The notes below the pieces were generated by a model. That model saw nothing but the letters and a program-made list of their open reading frames with translations, was not told the DNA's origin and searched no databases. Of a DNA stretch of 44,854 bases, positions 24,214-32,255 are shown in pieces (position 1 is the first letter of the stretch; each line of letters begins with the position of its first letter). The stretch is from positions 1 through 44,854 of the forward strand of contig CAZPMC010000018.1 of assembly GCA_964587755.1 (NCBI GenBank). The letters are read 5' to 3'. Origin of the DNA: CAZPMC01 sp964587755 (lineage in GTDB: Bacteria > Bacillota > Clostridia > Acetivibrionales > DTU013). Position numbers and translations under genes: made by a program.

Positions 24214-25977
24214 TCAGAACTGTGATTTATAAAGCTCGTAATAAGTACCCTTCCGGCTCATAAGCTCAATGTGGTTTCCCTGCTCGACGATATTGCCGTC
24301 TGAGACAACCAGTATCAGGTCAGCATTTTGTATGGTGGACAGCCTATGTGCTATCACGAAGCAGGTCCGGCCTTTCATAAGCTGAAGCATTGCTCCTTGT
24401 ATTCTGCGTTCTGTTTGGGTGTCGACATTTGAGGTGGCTTCATCGAGAATAAGCATTTTGGAATCCATCAATATTGCACGGGCAATAGTCAGAAGCTGTC
24501 TCTGCCCCTTTGAAATATTTACGCCATTATCAGTGAGGATGGTGTCATATCCATCGGGAAGGGACATGATATAGTTGTGAATTTTAGCTGCCTTCGCAGC
24601 ATTTATAACTTCTTCCCGGGTGACATTCTCCTTCCCGTAGGCAATGTTTTCAAATATAGTACCGTGAAACAGCCATGTGTCTTGAAGTACCATTGTATAT
24701 GCCAGCCGCAGACTCTTTCTTGTGACATTCATTATATTGTGACCGTCAATTTTTATAGTACCTGAATTTACATCATAAAAACGCATCAAAAGGTTTATAA
24801 TAGTAGTCTTGCCCGCGCCGGTCGGCCCAACTATGGCAATTACCGTGCCCTGCGGGGCGTCGAGAGAAAAGTCGTGAAGTATTATTTTGTCAGGCGTATA
24901 GCCAAATCTTACATTCGTAAGCGTTACATCTCCCTTTGTATCAATTAATTCAAGAGCATTATCTGAATCCAGAGGCTCCGGCTCTTCATCAAGAAGACGG
25001 ATAACCCGTTCGGCAGCAGCAAGGACTGATTGCAGTTCGCCTATTATATTGGCAAATTCATTTATGGGGCCTGAAAATTTGCGGGAGTACAGCACAAAGG
25101 ATGAGATGCTTCCAAGTGTGATACTCCCTGCCATATACATCATTGCGCCAAAAACGCTGATAAGGGCTAAAGACAGATTATTTATAAAATTTACTGCCGG
25201 GCCTGTCATGCTTGCAAAGGAATCAGCTCTGTAAGTGGCTTCGGCAGCTTCTTTGTTTTTTTCATCGAAGCGCACCAAAAAGACTTCCTCACGTCCGTAT
25301 GCTTTGGTTGTCTTCTGCCCGTTTGTTATTTCCTCTACAAAACCGTTGAGTTCGCCCAGCTTTGCGGAGCGCTTGCGGTACAGAGGCCGTACTGTTTTTG
25401 AACGGAAGCGGGTGAACAGAACCGATATGGGAATTGTTACGACAAACACTAATATCAGCTTCGGTGAAATAGACAGCATCATCAAAAACGACCCCACCAC
25501 AGTAATGATGCTCGTTAGCATCTGTATCAGGTCATTGGACAAGGAGGCGTTAATGGTATCTATGTCGTAGGATATAACACTGATAACATCACCTGTCTGA
25601 TGAGTGTCAAAAAAATTGACCGGGAGGGACACCAGTTTGTTGAATACGTCACGGCGCATATGATAGATAATATTCCTGCTGATTTTAATCATTAGCGCTG
25701 CTAATGCATAGCTAAGAAGTGAGGAGGCGATATAAAAGCCTATCATTAAAGCAGCATAGTAATACACCACAGAGAAATTGACCTTTCCCTTACCGGGTTC
25801 AATGGCATCGATGGCAAACCCTGATAGCTTAGGGCCTACAAGAGCCAGCAGATTGCTTGCTATACTAAGAACAAAGGCCAGTAAAAACAGCCATTTGTGC
25901 AGATAGAAATACTTCCACAGTTTTTTTAAAATGTAGGCGGTCTTGGCAATGAGGTTTTTTCCTGAGCTGCTTGACAT
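24214..25977 (-). CDS. ABC exporter subunit, fused permease and ATPase (partner 2)
   Basis: 587 residues: six membrane helices in the first ~320, then a nucleotide-binding domain with Walker A GPTGAGKTTIINLL, the Q-loop, and a complete Walker B with catalytic glutamate, MLILDEATSNVD. The ABC signature is ISKGQRQL instead of LSGGQ. This pairs logically with the degenerate Walker B of the upstream gene, as in heterodimeric exporters such as BmrC/BmrD or TM287/288. Its ATG directly follows the TAA of the upstream gene, so the two are translationally coupled. Likely drug, peptide or lipid export; the substrate is unknown. Confidence 0.93.
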   Translation of the reverse strand: MSSSSGKNLIAKTAYILKKLWKYFYLHKWLFLLAFVLSIASNLLALVGPKLSGFAIDAIEPGKGKVNFSVVYYYAALMIGFYIASSLLSYALAALMIKISRNIIYHMRRDVFNKLVSLPVNFFDTHQTGDVISVISYDIDTINASLSNDLIQMLTSIITVVGSFLMMLSISPKLILVFVVTIPISVLFTRFRSKTVRPLYRKRSAKLGELNGFVEEITNGQKTTKAYGREEVFLVRFDEKNKEAAEATYRADSFASMTGPAVNFINNLSLALISVFGAMMYMAGSITLGSISSFVLYSRKFSGPINEFANIIGELQSVLAAAERVIRLLDEEPEPLDSDNALELIDTKGDVTLTNVRFGYTPDKIILHDFSLDAPQGTVIAIVGPTGAGKTTIINLLMRFYDVNSGTIKIDGHNIMNVTRKSLRLAYTMVLQDTWLFHGTIFENIAYGKENVTREEVINAAKAAKIHNYIMSLPDGYDTILTDNGVNISKGQRQLLTIARAILMDSKMLILDEATSNVDTQTERRIQGAMLQLMKGRTCFVIAHRLSTIQNADLILVVSDGNIVEQGNHIELMSRKGTYYELYKSQF

Positions 25978-27684
25978 TTATAAAGCCACCCCCATCTGAG
26001 TTTCATATATTTCACGGTAACCTTCACAGCAATCCAAAAGCTCCTGGTGAGTGCCGTAGCCTGCAATACATCCGTCATCCAGCATCATTATTTTGTCAGC
26101 GTGCATTATTGAGCTTATCCGCTGGGCTATAATGATGGTTGTAGTATTGCTGAAATTTTTAAGGAGAGCCTTCCTGAGCGAAGCATCTGTTTTATAGTCC
26201 AATGCGCTGGAACTGTCGTCTAAAATAAGCATTTCGGGATTTGCTGCCAGGGCACGGGCAATGAGAAGTCTTTGCTTCTGGCCTCCGCTTAAGTTCGCTC
26301 CGCCAACGGTCAGCCGGCTTGAAAATCCGCCCTCCTTTTCATATATAAAGTCTGCTTGTGCAGTTTTGGCAGCAGCTTTTATTTGAGAGTCGGTTAAGAA
26401 ACGACCGAAATCTATATTCTCCCGGATTGAATCGGCTAACAAAAAATCATTTTGGAAAACGACGCCGAACATGGAATGCAGCTCCTTTTTAGGTATGCTG
26501 CTGATTTTATTGCCCGATATCCTTATATGGCCTGAATCAGTATCATAAAACCTTAAAAGAAGGTTTACAATTGTGGATTTCCCACTTCCGGTAGCCCCGA
26601 TAATGCCTAATGTCTCGCCTTTTCGCAGAGCAAAGCTTATATCGGTCAGATTGTTTTGAACCTTCTTATAAGAGAAATTAACATTTTTAAATTCAATGTG
26701 ATATTCGCTTGGCACATGGTCGGGTTCACCTGTCTTCAAATCCTCCTGTGTTTCCAGCACCTCAGCTATGCGCTTTGCACTGGCAGCTCCCTTTGAATAT
26801 ATGACGAACAGTCTTGATATGCTTAAAAGAGAGTTCAGGATAATTGTAAAATAGCTTAAAAATGCGATGATTTTTCCGGTTTGAGATAAGCCTGCATTTA
26901 CCCGGAAAGCTCCGACAACAATAACGAGGGTCAGACCAACATTGAGAAACAGATTCATTGCGGGGTTTGTAACAGACATAAGCAAACCCGCCCGTCGGTC
27001 TCTTTTTACCATATCATTATTGGCCTCGTCAAATTTCTCCTTCTCAAGCTCACTTTTTGACAATGCTTTTATGACGCGTACACCTGTCATGTTTTCCTGC
27101 ACCTTGCGCACAAGAACGTCAAGAGCGGCTTGCGTCTGCATATAAAGGGGAATTCCTTTTCCGGAGACATACCACACAACCAATGCAAGTAAAGGCAATG
27201 TGCCGATAAGAACAAGTGTCAGCACAGGCTCCAGGGTCAAAGTGACTATAATCCCGCCTAAAAGCAATATGGGGGCACGGATTCCGAGTCTTTGCATTCT
27301 ATCTATCATGTGATGGACATTGTATGTGTCGGCAGTCAGCCGTGAGACAAGGGAAGAGGTTGTGAACTGGTCGGTTTGACTGCAGGACAGATATAAAATT
27401 CTTTCGAAAAGGTCATGCCGGATTTTTAGAATAGTATTACGGGAGAATTTAGTCGCCATTCTGTTGGCAACAGCGTTTCCTACAAGAGCAAGTGCCGCAC
27501 AAAGAAGCATGAGTCCACCCCACAACAGCACTTTGTTGATATCCTTTGTAGGCGCTACGTCATCTAAAATTGTTGATAGCATCCATGGCAGAAATAGCTC
27601 TACTATAGTGCCGCTGAACTTTATGAAAAATTGAAGTATAATAACCGGTAAATGGGGCCGAAGATACGATAGTATTTTTTTCAT
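25978..27684 (-). CDS. ABC exporter subunit, fused permease and ATPase (partner 1, degenerate Walker B)
   Basis: 568 residues from ATG 27684, which has GGAG nine bases upstream; the frame extends further 5' but that part contains the promoter. Six membrane helices precede the ATPase domain with Walker A GATGSGKSTIVNLLLRFYD and a canonical LSGGQKQRLLIARAL signature. Walker B reads MLILDDSSSALD, with Asp replacing the catalytic Glu, so this half-site should hydrolyse ATP poorly. It is the first gene of a two-gene operon encoding an asymmetric exporter. Confidence 0.93.
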   Translation of the reverse strand: MKKILSYLRPHLPVIILQFFIKFSGTIVELFLPWMLSTILDDVAPTKDINKVLLWGGLMLLCAALALVGNAVANRMATKFSRNTILKIRHDLFERILYLSCSQTDQFTTSSLVSRLTADTYNVHHMIDRMQRLGIRAPILLLGGIIVTLTLEPVLTLVLIGTLPLLALVVWYVSGKGIPLYMQTQAALDVLVRKVQENMTGVRVIKALSKSELEKEKFDEANNDMVKRDRRAGLLMSVTNPAMNLFLNVGLTLVIVVGAFRVNAGLSQTGKIIAFLSYFTIILNSLLSISRLFVIYSKGAASAKRIAEVLETQEDLKTGEPDHVPSEYHIEFKNVNFSYKKVQNNLTDISFALRKGETLGIIGATGSGKSTIVNLLLRFYDTDSGHIRISGNKISSIPKKELHSMFGVVFQNDFLLADSIRENIDFGRFLTDSQIKAAAKTAQADFIYEKEGGFSSRLTVGGANLSGGQKQRLLIARALAANPEMLILDDSSSALDYKTDASLRKALLKNFSNTTTIIIAQRISSIMHADKIMMLDDGCIAGYGTHQELLDCCEGYREIYETQMGVAL

Positions 27685-27718
27685 TATGAATTTCTCCAAC
27701 GTGCTACTCGACGGGTCT

Positions 27719-27746
27719 ATTTTATCACTATCATAATTGTTGTCAA
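27719..27746 (-). promoter_or_regulatory. Promoter of the ABC exporter operon
   Basis: On the minus strand a perfect TTGACA (27746-27741), 16 bases, TAAAAT (27724-27719). The start of transcription would lie ~28 bases before ATG 27684. Confidence 0.7.
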
Positions 27747-27854
27747 GTTGTGAGCTACACCCGGAAGGGCTACCAGAGACTAAAAAAGATAACAAATAGG
27801 GATGCTAAAGAGCAAATATTATATAGTAAAGGCTTAATATTGTCAATATAAAAT

Positions 27855-27883
27855 TTGCATTTAAATTCATATTGTGTTAAAAT
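27855..27883 (+). promoter_or_regulatory. Promoter of the coiled-coil protein gene at 27978
   Basis: TTGCAT (27855-27860), 17 bases, TAAAAT (27878-27883), giving a leader of about 90 bases. Confidence 0.55.
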
Positions 27884-27977
27884 AATTTAGAACCGTATCA
27901 TAGATTCCGAAGCAATTTGCGGGGAGTCATGTCGCGGTTTTTATATTGCTGTCAACTAACTGTGAAGGAGTATTTAT

Positions 27978-28832
27978 ATGAATTTAATTAATAAGGAAGT
28001 AATGCATAAGCATTTTGGAAAGGGAAATATTGTTGAACTCTCAGACTCTTGCATAGAGATTCAATTTGCATCGGGCAACAAAAGGTTTGTTTTTCCTGAC
28101 GCATTCGGAACATATCTTACATTGATTGATAAAAGAGCTGCCAGCTCAGTTAAAAAGCTGAAGGCTGCAAGGGAAGAGGAGCTTAAAAAGGAAGAGCTTC
28201 TGCTTGAGCAGGAAAAGATTGAAAGGCAGGAAGAAATACTGCGCCTTCTCCATAGAGAGAAGCTATTAAAAAATCTTAGAATTCATCCCAGCTCACAGGC
28301 TGCCTTTTGGTGTGATGAAGAAGAGCAGAGCAGGGTTTTTGTGGACTGGCAGGTTACAACGGGATTTATAAAAAGCGGCAGTAAAAAAGGTCAGATAGCC
28401 ACAATGAACCGCTTAAACAAAAACAGCGCTTGCGTTTTTACCTCAAGGGAGTCAGGCACCCCAGAGAAGGAGAGATGTATTCTCGGCCTTTATATGGTGA
28501 AAGACGACTTTATCGGAAAGCTTTGTGAGGACGGAATCATATCTGCCCATCCGGAATACAGGATTCAGCTTACACCCGAAGAATCAAAGAAAATTCTGTT
28601 TTGGAATTATTATAGAAATGACAAATATCCCAACAGAATTACATGGAACGCGGGGAAATACAGATATCTTGATAATATATGGGTTGCCCAGATGTTAAAG
28701 GATATCATATCGTTAAAATCAGACCCGAAAGAGAAGAAGCTGGCGAAGAAATTCTTGGAATACTATTGTGATTTAAACAGAATAGAAATAAAAGAACTGC
28801 CAAATCCTGAGGGCGAGCTATTGAGAGTTTAA
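27978..28832 (+). CDS. Conserved-looking hypothetical protein with coiled coil
   Basis: 284 residues; I do not recognise the family. Residues ~1-48 look like a small beta-barrel: HKHFGKGNIVELSDSCIEIQFASG then RFVFPDAFGTYL, similar in feel to CarD/RapA-type Tudor-like heads. Residues ~50-95 are a charged Lys/Glu coiled coil (EELKKEELLLEQEKIERQEE). The remainder is soluble and aromatic-rich (AAFWCDEEEQ, FWNYYRNDKYPNRITW) and ends with a helical segment. No signal peptide or membrane span. A good GAAGGAG ribosome site precedes ATG 27978. A cytosolic nucleic-acid- or protein-binding role is possible but unsupported. Confidence 0.75.
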   Translation: MNLINKEVMHKHFGKGNIVELSDSCIEIQFASGNKRFVFPDAFGTYLTLIDKRAASSVKKLKAAREEELKKEELLLEQEKIERQEEILRLLHREKLLKNLRIHPSSQAAFWCDEEEQSRVFVDWQVTTGFIKSGSKKGQIATMNRLNKNSACVFTSRESGTPEKERCILGLYMVKDDFIGKLCEDGIISAHPEYRIQLTPEESKKILFWNYYRNDKYPNRITWNAGKYRYLDNIWVAQMLKDIISLKSDPKEKKLAKKFLEYYCDLNRIEIKELPNPEGELLRV

Positions 28833-28849
28833 TTTTAAAATAGTATAAT
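28821..28849 (+). promoter_or_regulatory. Promoter of the ECF S component/kinase genes
   Basis: TTGAGA (28821-28826), 17 bases, TATAAT (28844-28849). The -35 box overlaps the last codons of the preceding gene. Confidence 0.65.
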
Positions 28850-28880
28850 TGATAAAAAATACTTATCGGAGACAAAACGG

Positions 28881-29414
28881 ATGAAGAAATTATCAACAAG
28901 GAAGCTTGTTTTATCAGGACTGTTTATTGCACTGGGGCTTGTAATGCCGTTTTTAACAGGCCAGATCCCTAGTGTTGGCAGCAGGCTTTTACCTATGCAC
29001 ATCCCTGTTTTGATTTGCGGATATGTGTGTGGATGGCCTTATGGTTTAGTTGTCGGATTTATTGTGCCGCTTTTTAGGAGCGCATTACTTGGAATGCCTC
29101 CAATGGTACCGACTGCTGTTGCAATGGCATTTGAGTTAGCTACATATGGATTTGTTGCAGGTCTCATGTACAAACTCCTTCCTAAAAAGAATGTGTCCAT
29201 ATATCTGTCTTTGATTGTTTCAATGATTTGTGGAAGAATTGTTTGGGGAATTGCAAGCTACTTTATATATGGGTTCAGTGCAACGGCATTTACTTGGGAA
29301 ATGTTTATGGCAGGTGCATTTATAAATGCGGTACCAGGTATTGTTATCCAGATTGTTATAATACCGATTATTATTATAGCACTGTCTAGAGCAAAGCTGC
29401 TTGAAAAGGTGTAG
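28881..29414 (+). CDS. ECF transporter S component
   Basis: 177 residues, almost entirely membrane helices (about six), with the small basic N-terminus KKLSTRKLVLSGLFIALGLVMP typical of energy-coupling factor substrate-binding subunits. The LPMHIPVLICGYVCGWPYGLVVGFIVPL stretch resembles the vitamin/pantothenate-type S components. The A, A' and T modules are not encoded nearby, so it would use a shared ECF module. It is immediately followed by a P-loop kinase, which may phosphorylate the imported substrate. Substrate unknown. Confidence 0.88.
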   Translation: MKKLSTRKLVLSGLFIALGLVMPFLTGQIPSVGSRLLPMHIPVLICGYVCGWPYGLVVGFIVPLFRSALLGMPPMVPTAVAMAFELATYGFVAGLMYKLLPKKNVSIYLSLIVSMICGRIVWGIASYFIYGFSATAFTWEMFMAGAFINAVPGIVIQIVIIPIIIIALSRAKLLEKV

Positions 29415-29419
29415 AGGGC

Positions 29420-30499
29420 ATGAGGGAATTATTGATAAAGCATCTTGCCTGCCGTCCCAAGATGCAGATTCAGGATATGGTTAAGCTGATATATCAAAAT
29501 GAGTTTGCCGGCGGCCATATTATTAAAAATGAAGAAGACAGCCTGCATAGGCTTAAAGAGGAATGCCGTCATATAGAGCGGCATTTTTCTGTTTCCGGGA
29601 AATGCGGAGATAAAAGTGAGGTCTTTGAGGATATTGGAAACGGACTTTGCAGGTTTAATTTAGCTTTCCTAAAGCACACGGATCTTAATATCAGAACGCT
29701 AAACCGGTTTTTTGTGAATACTGCAAATTCAGTCTGTGGAAGTGTCCAAGGCTTTGAAGAGAAGCTGGACATTCTTATACAATGCTTAAAGGATGGGCAG
29801 CTTCCTTACTCACTTGATGAGATTACGGCTTACCTTAAGGATTACAAAAATAAAGGCTATCCTCCCGTAAGCCACAGTGAAGCTTATAGAAAGGCTTACT
29901 CTCCTGCATACCGCATTGTAAGCTCTTTCTACCGGGACTTTTTTGAAGTGTTTTTAAGGATTGACGCTTTGCTGGGATCAGTGGGCAAGGTAAATGTAGC
30001 CATTGACGGCAACAGCGGTGCGGGGAAAAGCACACTGGCAGCCATAATAGGCGATGTGTATGATTGCAATATATTCCATATGGACAACTTCTTTCTTACA
30101 CCTGAGCTCAGGACTTTTGAGCGCTTGAACGAGGTAGGGGGGAATGTTGACTATATTCGGTTTAAAAATGAAGTAATCGAAGGTCTTAAAAGTGGCAGCC
30201 AATTCAGTTACCAGGTTTTTGACTGCAGCATTAATGACTTTTCTCATACAGTAAATGTAGCTCCAAAGGATGTTAATATTGTGGAAGGCTCATACAGTAT
30301 GCATCCGTTATTAAGGGACAATTATAATCTGAAGATCTTTTTGCATGTTGAAGAAAAAGAGCAAAGCGAACGTATACTTAAACGGGAAGGACCTACTATG
30401 CATAAGAGATTCATTGAAGAGTGGATACCTCGTGAAAACAGATATTTTAACGAAATGAAGATAAAGGAGCAGTGCGATTTGCTTTTTCACCATGCTTAA
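29420..30499 (+). CDS. Uridine kinase-like P-loop kinase with N-terminal extension
   Basis: 359 residues. The C-terminal ~165 residues form a uridine kinase/phosphoribulokinase-type domain: Walker A VAIDGNSGAGKSTLAAI, substrate loop FHMDNFFL, VDYIRFKNEVI, and EGSYSMHPLLRDNYNLKIFL with the lid RILKREG. The first ~190 residues are a separate helical domain of unknown role (QDMVKLIYQNEFAGGHII, YPPVSHSEAYRKAYSPAYRIV). It starts six bases after the S component stop, so the two are cotranscribed; nucleoside- or vitamin-trapping phosphorylation is a reasonable inference. Confidence 0.85.
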   Translation: MRELLIKHLACRPKMQIQDMVKLIYQNEFAGGHIIKNEEDSLHRLKEECRHIERHFSVSGKCGDKSEVFEDIGNGLCRFNLAFLKHTDLNIRTLNRFFVNTANSVCGSVQGFEEKLDILIQCLKDGQLPYSLDEITAYLKDYKNKGYPPVSHSEAYRKAYSPAYRIVSSFYRDFFEVFLRIDALLGSVGKVNVAIDGNSGAGKSTLAAIIGDVYDCNIFHMDNFFLTPELRTFERLNEVGGNVDYIRFKNEVIEGLKSGSQFSYQVFDCSINDFSHTVNVAPKDVNIVEGSYSMHPLLRDNYNLKIFLHVEEKEQSERILKREGPTMHKRFIEEWIPRENRYFNEMKIKEQCDLLFHHA

Positions 30500-30527
30500 A
30501 TTTTTGACAAAGGGCGGTGTAAGGAAA

Positions 30528-31400
30528 ATGGATGCGATTGAGATTGCTAATCTGAAGAAATACTATGGCAAGCACATGGGAGTTGAGGATGTTTCATTCT
30601 CTGTGAGGGAGGGTGAAATATTCGGTTTTGTCGGGCCAAACGGGGCCGGAAAGTCAACGACTATACGTGTCCTTATGAATCTGATTTTCCCTACCTCAGG
30701 AAAAGCCTCCATTTGCGGGCATGACGCAGTAAAAGAAAGCCACAGGATAAAAAAGTTTACAGGTTATGTTCCGGCGGATGTCAGGTTGTATGAGGACATG
30801 ACGGTTAAGGAACTGATTAAGGTGAATAACGGTTTTTATGAAGGCTCATTTGATTCGGAAGCTCAAAGGCTTTGTAAACTTTTTGAGCTTGATGATACCA
30901 AGAAATTTTATGAGCTATCAACTGGCAATAAGAAGAAGGCAGCAATTGTCTGTGCCCTTGCACCAAAACCAAGAGTCCTGATTCTTGATGAGCCGACTAA
31001 CGGGCTTGACCCTATGATTCAGAAACGATTGTTTTCAGAGTTGAAAAATCAAAGCTCCCAGGGAGTTTCAATCCTTTTATCCAGCCACAATCTCAGCAAG
31101 GTTCAGGAGCATTGCGACAGAGTTGCTTTTATAAAGCAGGGAAAGATTCTGGCAATAACTGATTTAAAGGATATCGGGCGGCCTCAGAAAATTGTAACAA
31201 TATGGGGAGGACAGGGTATCAATCACGATGGCCTTCAACAAATAGGGGAAGAAGGGACAATGAGAGTCTACAGTTTTCAAGGGGATAGTTTTACTCTTCT
31301 TCAACTGCTTCAGCAAGCAAAGCCTGATGATTTCACTATAGAAAATGAGAGGCTTGAGGAGCGTTTTATGAATCTTTATGAGGGGGAGGGGCTAAGATGA
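30528..31400 (+). CDS. ABC transporter ATP-binding protein
   Basis: 290 residues from ATG 30528, which follows GTAAGGA. Walker A is GPNGAGKSTTIRVL, Walker B VLILDEPTNGLDP, and the switch His is in SSHNLSKVQEH. The signature region reads ELSTGNKKKAAIV, a departure from LSGGQ that is common in this bacitracin-type/CcmA-like group. The C-terminal extension includes a small beta domain. Its stop overlaps the start of the permease by four bases (ATGA). Confidence 0.92.
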   Translation: MDAIEIANLKKYYGKHMGVEDVSFSVREGEIFGFVGPNGAGKSTTIRVLMNLIFPTSGKASICGHDAVKESHRIKKFTGYVPADVRLYEDMTVKELIKVNNGFYEGSFDSEAQRLCKLFELDDTKKFYELSTGNKKKAAIVCALAPKPRVLILDEPTNGLDPMIQKRLFSELKNQSSQGVSILLSSHNLSKVQEHCDRVAFIKQGKILAITDLKDIGRPQKIVTIWGGQGINHDGLQQIGEEGTMRVYSFQGDSFTLLQLLQQAKPDDFTIENERLEERFMNLYEGEGLR

Positions 31401-32203
31401 ATGTTTTCTGGCTTGAGTTAAAAAACACCTGGAAGAGCACACTGAAATGGACCATCGCTTTATGCGCAATCACATTTTTAATGCTTGCCTTTTTCCCTTC
31501 TATGCAGACGGAAGGGATGAAGGAGCTTGCAGGTGCAAAGTTGGAGGGAATAGACCCGATGTTACTTGAAGCTCTGGGATTGTCGGAAATGGCTGATTTT
31601 ACGGTAATTACGAATTATTTTGGATATTTGCTTCAATTCACGTCGTTGGCAATAATGGTTTTCGTGATGCAGTTGGCAGTCAATTCCCTTGTAAAAGAAG
31701 AAACCGACGGCACTATCGAATTTCTTTACAGCAAACCAATTACAAGGAGCAGAATTTATGTTCAAAAAACTCTGGCAACGGCTTTATCTTTTTTCCTGCT
31801 GAATGTTGAGCTATACATTTTCACTGTAGCCGGATACGTTTCATTTAGTGAATACAGCTTTGCTAAAAGCATTGAGGAGCTGGGGAGATTATATGGAGCA
31901 GTGATGTTTGCCGGTTTTGTTTTCATGGCCCTGGGTATGCTGTTCTCATCCTTGATAAAGGGCAGCAAAGGCTCCTCCGGCATTGTAATGGCAGTTGTTT
32001 TCGGCACTTATATTCTGGGGATTATGGGTGTCATAGTAAGCGAGTTAGGCTTCTTGTCCGAAATTTCACCGATGGAATGGATTAAAGCCCGGAAAGTACT
32101 TACTAATGGAATAAGTGTGAAGGAGTGGATCATCGGACTGTCCGTTATTGCATCTAGCTTCCTGGCAGCCCATGAAATATATAAAAAGAGGGACTTGGGT
32201 TGA
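31397..32203 (+). CDS. ABC-2 type permease
   Basis: 268 residues with about six membrane helices. The FWLELKNTWKSTLKWTIA opening and EETDGTIEFLYSKPITRSRIYVQK segment are typical of ABC-2 permease subunits that pair with a soluble ATPase. It overlaps the upstream ATPase gene by four bases, so both subunits are made together. Export of a drug or peptide is likely; the substrate is not readable. Confidence 0.9.
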   Translation: MNVFWLELKNTWKSTLKWTIALCAITFLMLAFFPSMQTEGMKELAGAKLEGIDPMLLEALGLSEMADFTVITNYFGYLLQFTSLAIMVFVMQLAVNSLVKEETDGTIEFLYSKPITRSRIYVQKTLATALSFFLLNVELYIFTVAGYVSFSEYSFAKSIEELGRLYGAVMFAGFVFMALGMLFSSLIKGSKGSSGIVMAVVFGTYILGIMGVIVSELGFLSEISPMEWIKARKVLTNGISVKEWIIGLSVIASSFLAAHEIYKKRDLG

Positions 32204-32255
32204 ACTGATTTAATGCAAGAGAAAGCAAAGGGTACGTTCTTTTTGCTTCCCTTCT

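Noticed and set aside
32204..32255. Weak AAGCAAA/TTTGCTT hairpin between the ABC permease and ligD
   Set aside because: Short, A/T-rich stem without a clear T-run; not convincing as a terminator.
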